64,000 nucleotides of DNA from Nematostella vectensis (GCF_932526225.1 NC_064037.1:19099471-19163470); one strand, 5' to 3'. Positions 9,669 to 20,506 are shown, counted from the first letter of the stretch. The notes: generated by a model from the sequence alone, not told the origin. Numbers and translations are program-made.

Positions 9669-10191
9669 GGGGGTGGGTGCACAGGGGTACAGGATATAAA
9701 CGGCAGGGTCAAAGGGGTGCAAGTTGGTAAACGCTTGGTCATACATGGGTAAAGGGTAGTTATGTGATTAGGTGTCATAGGGGTGTAGGTCAGTTAGGGA
9801 TGGGTAGGCAGGGGTATAGGGTAGTTAAGGCTAGGTCGTAGGGGTGTAGCTAAGCTAGGTGTGGGTACCCAGGGGTATAGGCTAGTTAGTGCTAGGACAT
9901 AGGGGTGTAGTTTAGTTACGGGTGGGTACTCAGGGTTATAGGGTAGGTAAGTGCACGGTTATAGGGGTGTAGTTTAGTTAGGGTTGGGTATTCAGGGGTA
10001 TAGGGTAGTTAGTGCAACGTCACAGGGGAGTAGCTTAGCAAGGGTTGTGTAGTCAGGGGTAAAGTGTAGTTATTGCTAGGTCGTACGGGTAAAGCTTAGT
10101 TAGGGGTATGTATTCAGGAGTATAGCGTAGTTAGTGCTAGGTCGTAGGGGTGTAGCTTAATTATGGGTGGATACTCAGGGATATAGGGTAG
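9669..10191 (+). repeat. G-rich 61-bp satellite array, ~8.5 units
   Basis: 523-bp class, with the private change GTTAAGGCTAGG in the first units. Confidence 0.85.
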
Positions 10192-10589
10192 CTATTATTG
10201 TTAATTATTATTTTTAATTATAATTTTTAATTATTATAATGTACTCATATTACCTAGCCCTTGAATCACTGTACCTGTTTGAAGCATCCCCTAAAACCCT
10301 GCACCTCCAATACCAAGCCATTGATACCCTGTACCCCTGTGTACCCACTCATTCATAACTTGCACCCCTATGACCTAGTTCTTGATATCATTGACCCTTA
10401 TTACCAACCCTTGAAACCCTGTACCCCTTTGACCAACTCTTGTTACCCTATACACCTATCAACTCACCCACAAAATCACTTATCTAAACGTCAACTTAAC
10501 GTCTTTATCTTTACACCCCTGAAAAATTCCCAAGTTGATCTGACCTGGATTCGAACCCCGGCCCTCTTGTTTGAGAAGCTAAGCCCGTA
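10192..10589. repeat. Locus 5: C-rich block with cut left tRNA-like half only
   Basis: AT spacer, C-rich block 10241-10499, then the left arm and the minus tRNA-like half 10537-10589. The half stops inside its D arm at AAGCCCGTA, and the sequence continues as GGTCAGTTAGGG, which normally lies beyond the right arm. The rest of the left half, the spacer and the whole right half are missing. GTA is shared by both sides of the joint. Confidence 0.85.
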
Positions 10590-11113
10590 GGTCAGTTAGG
10601 GATGGGTAGGCAGGGGTATAGGGTAGTAAGTGCTAGTTCATAGGGGTGTAGCTTAGTTAGGGGTTGGTACTCATGGGTATAGGGTAGTAAGTGCTAAGTC
10701 ATAGAGGTGTAGCTTAAATAGCGGTGGGTATTCAGGGGGTATAGGCTAGTTAGTGCTAGGTCGTAGGGGTGTAGCTAAGCTAGGTTTGGGTACCCAGGGG
10801 TATAGGCTAGTTAGTGCTAGGACATAGGGGTGTAGTTTAGTTACGGGTGGGTACTCAGGGCTATCGGGTAGGTAAGTGCTCGGTTATAGGGGTGTAGTTT
10901 AGTTAGGGTTGGGTATTCAGGGGTATAGGATTGTTAGTGCTACGTCAACGGGGTGTAGCTTTGCAAATGTTGGGTACTCAGGGGTAAAGTGTAGTTATTG
11001 CTAGGTAGTAGGGGCGAGGCTTAGTTAGAGGTAGGTATTCAGGAGTATAGCGTAGTTCGTGCTAGGTCGTAGGGGTGTAGCTTAATTAGGGGTGGATACT
11101 CATGGATATAGGG
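10590..11113 (+). repeat. G-rich 61-bp satellite array, ~8.5 units
   Basis: Follows the deletion joint of locus 5. The GGACATAGGGG at 10820 is the empty-site equivalent of the retrotransposon target at 13813. Confidence 0.85.
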
Positions 11114-11692
11114 TAATTATTATAATGTACCCATATTACCTAGCTCTTGAATCCCTGTACCTGTTTGAACCATACCCTAAAACCCTGCACCTCCAAGACC
11201 AAGCCATTGATACCCTGTACGCCTGTGTACTCACTCATTCATAACTTGCACCCCTATGACCTAGTTCTTGATATCATCGACCCTTATTATTAACCCATGA
11301 AATCCTGTACCCCTTTGACCAACTCTTGTTACCCTATTCACCTGTCAACTCACCCACAAACTCACTTATCTAAACGTCAACTTAACGTCCTTATCTTTAC
11401 ACCCCTGAAAAAATCCCAAGTTGATCTGACCTGGATTCGAACCCCGGCCCTCTTGTTTGAGAAGCGAAGCCCGTACCACTGAGCTATCGCGCCACTCTCT
11501 TGAAAATTAGAAATAACTACCGTATAGCCTTGTTTACCCGGCCTTATAAGGTATAGAGTAGTTTTTCCTTGATATCTCGAGAGTGGCGCTATGGCCCAGT
11601 GGTACGGGCTTCGCTTCTCAAGCAAACGGGCCAGGGTTCGAATCCAGGTAAGATCAACTAGGGACTTTTTCAGGGGTGTTAAGGTAAGGACG
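11114..11692. repeat. Locus 6: C-rich block and tRNA-like foldback
   Basis: C-rich block 11126-11385, foldback 11386-11692. Minus half 11423-11493; plus half 11585-11655, type B, with TATGGCCCAGTGG as its A box (T to C), still within the A-box consensus. Confidence 0.85.
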
Positions 11693-12469
11693 GTGGCATT
11701 AGGGGGTATGTGCATAGGGGTACAGGATATAAATGGCATGGTCACTGGGGTGCAAGTTTGTAAGCGCTTGGTCATACATGGGTAAAGGGTAGTTATGTGA
11801 TTAGGTGTCATAGGGTGTAGGTCAGTTAGGGATGGGTATGCAGGGGTATAGGGTAGTAAGTGTTAGGTCATAGGGGTGTAGCTTAGTTAGGGGTTGGTAC
11901 TCAGGGGTATATAGTAGTAAGTGCTAAGTGAAAGGGAAGTAGCTTAGTTAGCGGTGGGTGCTCATGTGTATAGGGTAGTTAGTGCTAGGTCGTAGTGGTT
12001 TAGCTTATTTTGGGGTGGGTACTCAGGGTTATAGGGTAGTTACAGCCAAGTCATAAGGGTGTAGCTTAGTTTAGGGGTGGGTATTAAGGGATATAGGGTA
12101 GTTAGTGCTAAGTCGTAGGGGTGTAGCTTAGCTAGGTGTGCGTACTCAGGGGTATAGGCCATTTAGTGCTAGGACATAGGGGTGTAGTTTAGTTAGGGGT
12201 GGGTTCTCAGGGTTATAGGGTAGGTAAGTGTTCGGTTATAGGGGTGTAGTTTAGTTAGGGTTTGGTATTCAAGGGTATAGGGTAGTTAGTGCTACGTCAC
12301 AGGGGTGTAGCTTAGCAAGGGTTGGGTACTTAGGTGTAAAGTGTAGTTACTGCTAGGTCGTAGGGGTAAAGCTGAGTTAGGGGTAGGTATTCAGGAGTAT
12401 AGCTTAGTTAGTGCTAGGTCGTAGGGGTGTAGCTTAATTAGGGGTGGATACTCAGGGATATAGGGTAGC
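11693..12469 (+). repeat. G-rich 61-bp satellite array, ~13 units
   Basis: Member of the 776-bp length class. The flank after the foldback reads GTATGTGCATAGGGG and differs from other loci. Confidence 0.85.
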
Positions 12470-12660
12470 TTTTATTGTTAATTATAATTATCATTATTAT
12501 TTTAATTAATTATTTATTATTAATTATTATTATTAATTATTATAATTAGTTATTATTATTAATTACTATTAATCATTATTATTAATTATTATTATTAATT
12601 ATTATTAATTATTATTTATTAATTATGTTTTATTTATTATTAATTATTTATTATTATTAA
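12470..12660. repeat. AT-rich block (TTA/AATTATT type)
   Basis: TTA and AATTATT units, shorter than 9450-9668 by loss of some AATTATT units. Confidence 0.85.
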
Positions 12661-13183
12661 GGGGGTGGGTGCACAGGGGTACAGGATATAAACGGCAGGG
12701 TGAAAGGGGTGCAAGTTGGTAAACGCTTGGTCATACATGGGTAAAGGGTAGTTATGTGATTAGGTGTCATAGGGGTGTAGGTCAGTTAGGGATGGGTAGG
12801 CAGGGGTATAGGGTAGTTAGTGCTAGGTCGTAGGGGTGTAGCTAAGCTAGGTGTGGGTACCCAGGGGTATAGGCTAGTTAGTGCTAGGACATAGGGGTGT
12901 AGTTTAGTTACGGGTGGGTACTCAGGGTTATAGGGTAGGTAAGTGCACGGTTATAGGGGTGTAGTTTAGTTAGGGTTGGGTATTCAGGGGTATAGGGTAG
13001 TTAGTGCAACGTCACAGGGGAGTAGCTTAGCAAGGGTTGTGTACTCAGGGGTAAAGTGTAGTTATTGCTAGGTCGTACGGGTAAAGCTTAGTTAGGGGTA
13101 TGTATTCAGGAGTATAGCGTAGTTAGTGCTAGGTCGTAGGGGTGTAGCTTAATTATGGGTGAATACTCAGGGATATAGGGTAG
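12661..13183 (+). repeat. G-rich 61-bp satellite array, ~8.5 units
   Basis: 523-bp class; shares GTGCAACGTCACAGG with the copy at 9669-10191, so the two are sisters. Confidence 0.85.
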
Positions 13184-13581
13184 CTATTATTGTTAATTAT
13201 TATTTTTAATTATAATTTTTAATTATTATAATGTACTCATATTACCTAGCCCTTGAATCACTGTACCTGTTTGAAGCATCCCCTAAAACCCTGCACCTCC
13301 AATACCAAGCCATTGATACCCTGTACCCCTGTGTACTCACTCATTCATAACTTGCACCCCTATGACCTAGTTCTTGATATTATTGACTCTTATTACCAAC
13401 CCTTGAAACCTTGTACCCCTTTGACCAACTCTTGTTACCCTATACACCTATCAACTCACCCACAAAATCACTTATCTAAACGTCAACTTAAGGTCTTTAT
13501 CTTTACACCCCTGAAAAAATCCCAAGTTGATCTGACCTGGATTCGAACCCCGGCCCTCTTGTTTGAGAAGCTAAGCCCGTA
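13184..13581. repeat. Locus 7: C-rich block with cut left tRNA-like half only
   Basis: C-rich block 13232-13491, cut minus half 13529-13581. It has exactly the same deletion joint as locus 5 (CCCGTA then GGTCAG), so one deletion was later copied. Confidence 0.85.
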
Positions 13582-13817
13582 GGTCAGTTAGGGATGGGTA
13601 GGCAGGGGTATAGGGTAGTAAGTGCTAGTTCATAGGGGTGTAGCTTAGTTAGGGGTTGGTACTCATGGGTATAGGGTAGTAAGTGCTAAGTCATAGAGGT
13701 GTAGCTTAAATAGCGGTGGGTATTCAGGGGGTATAGGCTAGTTAGTGCTAGGTCGTAGGGGTGTAGCTAAGCTAGGTGTGGGTACCCAGGGGTATAGGCT
13801 AGTTAGTGCTAGGACAT
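13582..13817 (+). repeat. G-rich 61-bp satellite array left of the retrotransposon
   Basis: About four units, interrupted by the insertion at GCTAGGACAT. The array resumes at 15129. It aligns with 10590-10825 at a constant 2992-bp offset. Confidence 0.85.
13813..13817. repeat. Target-site duplication, left copy (GACAT)
   Basis: GACAT lies just left of the retrotransposon tail and again at 15129-15133. The uninterrupted sister copy at 10821-10825 has it once. Confidence 0.85.
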
Positions 13818-13835
13818 AATAATAATAATAATAAT
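13818..13835 (-). repeat. 3' ATT tail of the retrotransposon
   Basis: Six AAT triplets on the + strand, reading ATT on the - strand, directly next to the left target duplication. Short-repeat tails instead of poly(A) are usual in several non-LTR clades. They may serve in priming. Confidence 0.85.
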
Positions 13836-15128
13836 CGTTTATTCATACTTTTGTAGCATAAGCTAAATTACAGTATGTCGGCCGATGCACACTACACTTA
13901 ACAATGTATAAATAAATACTGGAATAACTACTGGAAACGAATTGTGATAAAGTTATTATACCTTTCAGTTACACCAACTGATTTATCCAAACGGCTGCTA
14001 CCCCCCCTTAGCGAATAACCATGGGCGACCTCAGTCCCAGATTGTATTATATATTTTATAGGCTCAGTGCATCTTGCTTTAGCCATGAATCGACGGCACA
14101 GTTCTGCTCTGCGGACTGTAAGTGAGTCCATTTTTGCTACTTTGAGCCCTGATTCATATCTAAGGCAAGGGTAGATTATTTGAATAGCTTTTCGTTGTAC
14201 TGTTTCGATAAGCTCTGCAAGGTACTCAGGAAGGGAGGCCCAGACAGGAGCAGCGTACTCAAGGACTGACCGAATTAACGAGCAATAGATAAGAACCATA
14301 TCTGACTGCTGGACACCTGCCTTCCTGAGTACCCTGAGGGCATAGAGGCGCTTGCTAGCCTTCTTAACAATGTGGTCAACGTGAACATTCCATGACAGAT
14401 CTGCTGATATATGTACACCTAATAGCTTGTAATGTTCAACTTTCTCAACAACTGCGCTCCCTAGGATTAATCTTTGGGGGACAGAAGGTTGGTACTTTAA
14501 GAAATTAATTTGAAGCTCTTTGCATTTCTTGGGGTTCAGACGCATTCCCCTTGATGACGCATATTCCTTGATATCATTAACAATAAATTGTATGTAACTG
14601 GGAGAGCATCTTGGAACAATTTCAAATACGGTGGTATCGTCAACATATTTAACTCTATTAGGCCACCTTGCAAGCATACGGTTGACTAAGATTGCAAACA
14701 AAAGCGGAGCCGATTTCGTGCCCTGGGGAATACCCCCATTGGAAACAACTACAGATGACAATGCATTGCCTACTCTTACACGTTGAGGCCTATTTGAGAG
14801 AAAACAGCAGATCCACCTTATAATTACATTATGAACGTTAAGCAGTTTCATTTCGTTCACTAATGCATTATGATCAACCAAATCAAAACCTTTAGAAAAG
14901 TCTGCAAAGAACACTCTTATAAAGCAATTACCTTTGTCTAAGGCAGCTAGTATAATATGGAGCATATAAACTAAGGCATGTGTTGTTGATCTGCCTGGCA
15001 TCGAAAACTGCTTAATGTCCAGGTTCTCTGCAACTTGATTCATCAGGTGTTCGAGAGTGAAGCCCTCTAGAATTTTGGCCAACGGTGACGTAAGAGTAAT
15101 TGGTCTTGAGATCATCCTCAACTGTCTT
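13818..15128 (-). mobile_element. 5'-truncated non-LTR (LINE) retrotransposon, CR1/L2-like
   Basis: An insertion of 1311 bp in the satellite, oriented on the - strand. Its 3' end is a six-copy ATT tail (13818-13835), preceded by AATAAA on the - strand (13838-13843). Its 5' end is cut inside the reverse transcriptase coding region, so the endonuclease domain and any ORF1 are absent. It is flanked by GACAT duplications. The size is confirmed independently: the spacing from locus 7 to locus 8 exceeds that from locus 5 to locus 6 by 1316 bp, which is 1311 plus the 5-bp duplication. Truncation at the 5' end is the normal result of target-primed reverse transcription. Confidence 0.93.
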
Positions 15129-15133
15129 GACAT
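13928..15133 (-). CDS. Reverse transcriptase fragment of a non-LTR retrotransposon
   Basis: A 401-residue open frame without internal stops. It begins within the first conserved RT block (RPITLTSPLAKILEG, residues 10-24). It then has FADFSKGFDLVDH (76-88) with the first catalytic Asp, GGIPQGTKSAPLLF (133-146) and the catalytic YVDD (163-166). The thumb-like region follows, with YKLLGVHISADLSW (235-248), and then the segment KASKRLYALRVLRKAG (258-273) typical of CR1/L2-like LINEs. The family usually has an N-terminal apurinic-type endonuclease; none is present because the element is truncated. The apparent start ATG at 15131-15133 lies in the duplicated target site, so it is host DNA and not a native start. 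The stop is TAG at 13928-13930, about 92 bp before the ATT tail. The catalytic residues are intact, so the copy is young or its parent was active. It is probably not expressed as a protein. Exact clade is uncertain. Confidence 0.9.
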   Translation of the reverse strand: MSRQLRMISRPITLTSPLAKILEGFTLEHLMNQVAENLDIKQFSMPGRSTTHALVYMLHIILAALDKGNCFIRVFFADFSKGFDLVDHNALVNEMKLLNVHNVIIRWICCFLSNRPQRVRVGNALSSVVVSNGGIPQGTKSAPLLFAILVNRMLARWPNRVKYVDDTTVFEIVPRCSPSYIQFIVNDIKEYASSRGMRLNPKKCKELQINFLKYQPSVPQRLILGSAVVEKVEHYKLLGVHISADLSWNVHVDHIVKKASKRLYALRVLRKAGVQQSDMVLIYCSLIRSVLEYAAPVWASLPEYLAELIETVQRKAIQIIYPCLRYESGLKVAKMDSLTVRRAELCRRFMAKARCTEPIKYIIQSGTEVAHGYSLRGGSSRLDKSVGVTERYNNFITIRFQ

Positions 15134-15421
15134 AGGGGTGTAGTTTAGTTACGGGTGGGTACTCAGGGCTATCGGGTAGGTAAGTGCTCGGTTATAGGGG
15201 TGTAGTTTAGTTAGGTTTGGGTATTCAGGGGTATAGGATTGTTAGTGCTACGTCAACGGGGTGTAGCTTTGCAAATGTTGGGTACTCAGGGGTAAAGTGT
15301 AGTTATTGCTAGGTAGTAGGGGCGAGGCTTAGTTAGAGGTAGGTATTCAGGAGTATAGCGTAGTTCGTGCTAGGTCGTAGGTGTGTAGCTTAATTAGGGG
15401 TGGATACTCATGGATATAGGG
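15129..15421 (+). repeat. G-rich 61-bp satellite array right of the retrotransposon
   Basis: Begins with the right GACAT duplication (15129-15133) and continues the units interrupted at 13817. About five units. Confidence 0.85.
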
Positions 15422-16000
15422 TAATTATTATAATGTACCCATATTACCTAGCTCTTGAATCCCTGTACCTGTTTGAACCATACCCTAAAACCCTGCACCT
15501 CCAAGACCAAGCCATTGATACCCTGTACGCCTGTGTACTCACTCATTCATAACTTGCACCCCTATGACCTAGTTCTTGATATCATCGACCCTTATTATTA
15601 ACCCATGAAATCCTGTACCCCTTTGACCAACTCTTGTTACCCTATTCACCTGTCAACTCACCCACAAACTCACTTATCTAAACGTCAACTTAACGTCCTT
15701 ATCTTTACACCCCTGAAAAAATCCCAAGTTGATCTGACCTGGATTCGAACCCCGGCCCTCCTGTTTGAGAAGCGAAGCCCGTACCACTGAGCTATCGCGC
15801 CACTCTCTTGAAAATTAGAAGTAACTACCGTATAGCCTTGTTTACCCGGCCTTATAAGGTATAGAGTAGTTTTTCCTTGATATCTCGAGAATGGCGCTAT
15901 GGCCCAGTGGTACGGGCTTCGCTTCTCAAGCAAACGGGCCAGGGTTCGAATCCAGGTAAGATCAACTAGGGACTTTTTCAGGGGTGTTAAGGTAAGGACG
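15422..16000. repeat. Locus 8: C-rich block and tRNA-like foldback
   Basis: C-rich block 15435-15693, foldback 15694-16000. Minus half 15731-15801; plus half 15893-15963, type B, with the same TGGCCCAGTGG A box as locus 6. Sister of locus 6. Confidence 0.85.
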
Positions 16001-16349
16001 GTGGCATTAGGGGGTGGGTGCATAGGGGTACAGGATATAAATGGCATGGTCACTGGGGTGCAAGTTTGTAAGCGCTTGGTCATACATGGGTAAAGGGTAG
16101 TTATGTGATTAGGTGTCATAGGGTGTAGGTCAGTTAGGGATGGGTATGCAGGGGTATAGGGTAGTAAGTGTTAGGTCATAGGGGTGTAGCTTAGTTAGGG
16201 GTTGGTACTCAGGGGTATAGGCTAGTAAGTGCTAAGTCAAAGGGAAGTAGCTTAGTTAGCGGTGGGTGCTCATGTGTATAGTGTAGTTAGTGTTAGGTCG
16301 TAGTGGTTTAGCTTAGTTTGGTTTGGGTACTCAGGGATATAGGGTAGCT
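16001..16349 (+). repeat. G-rich 61-bp satellite array, ~6 units (shortened)
   Basis: About seven units shorter than the 776-bp class. It jumps from GCTTAGTTTGGTTTGGG to TACTCAGGGATATAGGG, which normally ends the array, so an internal deletion between related units is likely. Confidence 0.82.
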
Positions 16350-16565
16350 ATTATTATTAATTAATATTATTAATTATAATTATCATTATTATTATAATTA
16401 ATTATTTATTATTAATTATTATTATTAATTATTATAATTAGTTATTATTATCAATTACTATTAATCATTATTATTAATTATTATTATTAATTATTATTAT
16501 TAATTATTATTAATTATTATTTATTAATTATGTTTTATTTATTATTAATTATTTATTATTATTAA
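16350..16565. repeat. AT-rich block (TTA/AATTATT type)
   Basis: Same class as 12470-12660, with the variant TTATCAATTACTATTAATC also seen at 21284-21488 and 50720-50937. Confidence 0.85.
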
Positions 16566-17089
16566 GGGGGTGGGTGCACAGGGGTACAGGATATAAACGA
16601 CAGAGTCAAAGGGGTGCAAGTTGGTAAACGCTTGGTCATACATGGGTAAATGGTAGTTATGTGATTAGGCGTCATAGGGGTGTAGGTCAGTTAGGGATGG
16701 GTAGGCAGGGGTATAGGGTAGTTAGTGCTAGGTCGTAGGGGTGTAGCTAAGCTAGGTGTGGGTACCCAGGGGTATAGGCTAGTTAGTGCTAGGACATTGG
16801 GGTGTAGTTTAGTTACGGGTGGGTACTCAGGGTTATAGGGAAGGTAAGTGCACGGTTATAGGGGTGTAGTTTAGTTAGGGTTGGGTATTCAGGGGTATAG
16901 GGTAGTTAGTGCTACGTCACAGGGGAGTAGCTTAGCAAGGGTTGTGTACTCAGGGGTAAAGTGTAGTTATTGCTAGGTCGTACGGGTAAAGCTTAGTTAG
17001 GGGTATGTATTCAGGAGTATAGCGTAGTTAGTGCTAGGTCGTAGGGGTGTAGCTTAATTATGGGTGGATACTCAGGGATATAGGGTAGC
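16566..17089 (+). repeat. G-rich 61-bp satellite array, ~8.5 units
   Basis: 523-bp class with the private changes GACATTGGGG and TAGGGAAGGTAAG. Confidence 0.85.
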
Positions 17090-17716
17090 TATTATTGTTA
17101 ATTATTATTGTTAATTATTATTTTTAATTATAACTTTTAATTATTATAATGTACTCATATTACTTAGCTCTTGAATCACTGTACCTGTTTGAAGCATCCC
17201 CTAAAACCCTGCACCTCCAATACCAAGCCATTGATACCCTGTACCCCTGTGTACTCACTCATTCATAACTTGCACCCCTATGACCTAGTTCTTGATATCA
17301 TTGACCCTTATTACCAACCCTTGAAACCCTGTACCCCTTTGACCAACTCTTGTTACCCTATACACCTATCAACTCACCCACAAAATCACTTATCTAAACG
17401 TCAACTTAACGTCCTTATCTTTACACCCCTGAAAAAATCCCAAGTTGATCTGACCTGGATTCGAACCCCGGCCCTCTTGTTTGAGAAGCGAAGCCCGTAT
17501 CACTGAGCTATCGCGCCACTCTCTTGAAAACTAGAAGTAACTACCGTATAGCCTTGTTTACCCAGCCTTATAAGGTATAGAGTAGTTTTTCCTTGATATC
17601 TCGAGAGTGGCGCTATGGCTCAGTGGTACGGGCTTCGCTTCTCAATCAAACGGGCCAGGGTTCGAATCCAGGTAAGCTCAACTAGGGACTTTTTTAGGGG
17701 TGTTAAGGTAAGGACG
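17090..17716. repeat. Locus 9: AT spacer, C-rich block and tRNA-like foldback
   Basis: AT spacer with a duplicated TTATTGTTAATTA segment, C-rich block 17151-17409, foldback 17410-17716. Minus half 17447-17517; plus half 17609-17679, type A, ending GGTAAGCTCAAC instead of GGTAAGATCAAC (shared with locus 10). Confidence 0.85.
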
Positions 17717-18490
17717 GTGGCATTAGGGGGTGGGTGCACAGGGGTACAGGATATAAACGGCAGAGTCACAGTGAAGCAAGTTGGTAAGCGCTTGATCATA
17801 CATGGGTAAATGGTAGTTATGTGATTGGGTGTCATAGGGGTGTAGGTCAGTTAGGGATTGGTAGGCAGGGGTATAGGGTAGTAAGTGCTAGGTCATAGGG
17901 GTGTAGCATAGTTAGGGGCTGGTACTCAGGGGTATAGGGTAGTAAGTGCTAAGTCATAGAGGTGTAGCTTAATTAGCGGTGGGTACTCATGGGTATAGGG
18001 TAGTTAGTGCTAGGTCGTAGGGGTTTAGCTTAGTAAGTGGTGGGTACTCAGGGGTATATTGTAGTTACATCCAAGTCATAAGGGTGTAGCTTAGTTAGGG
18101 GTGGGTATTCAGGGGTATAGGCTAGTTATGGCTAGGTCGTAGGGGTGTAGCTTAGCTAGGTGTGGGTACCCAGGGGTATAGGCTAGTTAGTGCTAGGACA
18201 GAGGGGTGTAGTTTAGTTACGGGTGGGTACTCAGGGTTATAGGGAAGGTAAGTGCACGGTTATAGGGGTGTAGTTTAGTTAGGGTTGGGTATTCAGGGGT
18301 ATAGGGTAGTTAGTGCTACTTCACAGGGGAGTAGCTTAGCAAGGGTTGTGTACTCAGGGGTAAAGTGTAGTTATTGCTAGGTCGTACGGGTAAAGCTTAG
18401 TTAGGGGTATGTATTCAGGAGTATAGCGTAGTTAGTGCTAGGTCGTAGGGGTGTAGCTTAATTATGGGTGGATACTCAGGGATATAGGGT
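17717..18490 (+). repeat. G-rich 61-bp satellite array, ~13 units
   Basis: 776-bp class. It runs directly into the AT spacer of locus 10 with no large AT block, giving a short higher-order unit of 1404 bp. Confidence 0.85.
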
Positions 18491-19120
18491 AATTATTATT
18501 GTTAATTATTATTGTTAATTATTATTTTTAATTATAATTTTTAATTATTATAATGTACTCATATTACTTAGCTCTTGAATCACTGTACCTGTTTGAAGCA
18601 TCCCCTAAAACCCTGCACCTCCAATACCAAGCCATTGATACCCTGTACCCCTGTGTACTCACCCATTTATAAGTTGCACCCCTATGACCTAGTTCTTGAT
18701 ATCATTGACCCTTATTACCAACCCTTGAAACCCTGTACCCCTTTGACCAACTCTTGTTACCCTATACACCTATCAACTCACCCACAAAATCACTTATCTA
18801 AACGTCAACTTAACGTCCTTATCTTTACACCCCTGAAAAAATCCCAAGTTGATCTGACCTGGATTCGAACCCCGGCCCTCTTGTTTGAGAAGCGAAGCCC
18901 GTATCACTGAGCTATCGCGCCACTCTCTTGAAAACTAGAAGTAACTACCGTATAGCCTTGTTTACCCAGCCTTATAAGGTATAGAGTAGTTTTTCCTTGA
19001 TATCTCGAGAGTGGCGCTATGGCTCAGTGGTACGGGCTTCGCTTCTCAATCAAACGGGCCAGGGTTCGAATCCAGGTAAGCTCAACTAGGGACTTTTTTA
19101 GGGGTGTTAAGGTAAGGACG
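18491..19120. repeat. Locus 10: AT spacer, C-rich block and tRNA-like foldback
   Basis: C-rich block 18553-18813, foldback 18814-19120. Minus half 18851-18921; plus half 19013-19083, type A. Nearly a copy of locus 9, including GGTAAGCTCAAC. Confidence 0.85.
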
Positions 19121-19895
19121 GTGGCATTAGGGGGTGGGTGCACAGGGGTACAGGATATAAACGGCAGAGTCACAGTGGAGCAAGTTGGTAAGCGCTTGAT
19201 CATACATGGGTAAATGGTAGTTATGTGATTGGGTGTCATAGGGGTGTAGGTCAGTTAGGGATTGGTAGGCAGGGGTATAGGGTAGTAAGTGCTAGGTCAT
19301 AGGGGTGTAGCATAGTTAGGGGCTGGTACTCAGGGGTATAGGGTAGTAAGTGCTAAGTCATAGAGGTGTAGCTTAATTAGCGGTGGGTACTCATGGGTAT
19401 AGGGTAGTTAGTGCTAGGTCGTAGGGGTTTAGCTTAGTAAGTGGTGGGTACTCAGGGGTATATTGTAGTTACATCCAAGTCATAAGGGTGTAGCTTAGTT
19501 AGGGGTGGGTATTCAGGGGTATAGGCTAGTTAGTGCTAGGTCGTAGGGGTGTAGCTTAGCTAGGTGTGGGTACCCAGGGGTATAGGCTAGTTAGTGCTAG
19601 GACAGAGGGGTGTAGTTTAGTTACGGGTGGGTACTCAGGGTTATAGGATAGGTAAGTGCTCGGTTATGGGGGTGTAGTTTAGTTAGGGTTGGGTATTCAG
19701 GGATATAGGGTAAGTTAGTGCTACGTCACAGGGGTGTAGCTTTGCAAGGGTTGGGTACTCAGGGGTAAAGTGTAGTTTTTGCTAGGTAGTAGGGGTGAGG
19801 CTTAGTTAGTGGTAGGTTTTCAGCAGTATAGAGTAGTTGGTGCTAGGTCGTAGGGGTGTAGCTTAATTAGGGATGGATACTCAGGGATATAGGGT
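19121..19895 (+). repeat. G-rich 61-bp satellite array, ~13 units
   Basis: The first half matches 17717-18200 closely. The second half switches to another variant set (GTGAGGCTTAGTTAGTGG, TTTTCAGCAGTATAG), as after a recombination between two array types. Confidence 0.83.
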
Positions 19896-20506
19896 AATTA
19901 TTATTATTAATTATTATTATTATTATTAATTCTTATGATGTACCCATTTTACCTAACTCTTGAATCCTTGTACTTGTTTGAACCATACCCTAAAACCCTG
20001 CACCTCCAAGACCAAACCATTGATACCCTGTACCCCCTGTGTACTCACTCATTCATAACTTGCACCCCTATGACCTAGTTCTTGATATCATCGACCCTTA
20101 TTATCAACCCTTGAAATCCTGTACCCATTTGACCAACTCTTGTTACCCTATACACCTGTCAACTCACCCACAAACTCACTTATCTAAACGTCAACTTAAC
20201 GTCCTTATCTTTACACCCCTGAAAAAATCCCTAGTTGATCTGACCTGGATTCGGACCCCGGCCCTCTTGTTTGAGAAGCGAAGCCCGTACCACTGAGCTA
20301 TCGCGCCACTCTCTTGAAAACTAGAAGTAACTACCCTATAGCCTTGTTTACCCAGCCTTATAAGGTATAGAGTAGTTTTTCCTTGATATCTCAAGAGTGG
20401 CGCTGTGGCTCAGTGGTACGGGCTTCGCTTCTCAAGCAAACGGGCCAGGGTTCGAATCCAGGTAAGATCAACTAGGGACTTTTTCACGGGTGTTAAGGTA
20501 AGGACG
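19896..20506. repeat. Locus 11: C-rich block and tRNA-like foldback
   Basis: C-rich block 19940-20199, foldback 20200-20506. The minus half 20237-20307 has GGATTCGGACC, so its B box reads GGTCCGAATCC with one core change. The plus half 20399-20469 is type B with an intact B box and is preceded by CGCTGTGG instead of CGCTATGG. Confidence 0.85.

Noticed and set aside
11377-11811. A 144-residue frame on the - strand (also 15685-16119)
   Set aside because: It spans both tRNA-like halves and the hairpin spacer, so it reflects a locus without a stop rather than a gene.
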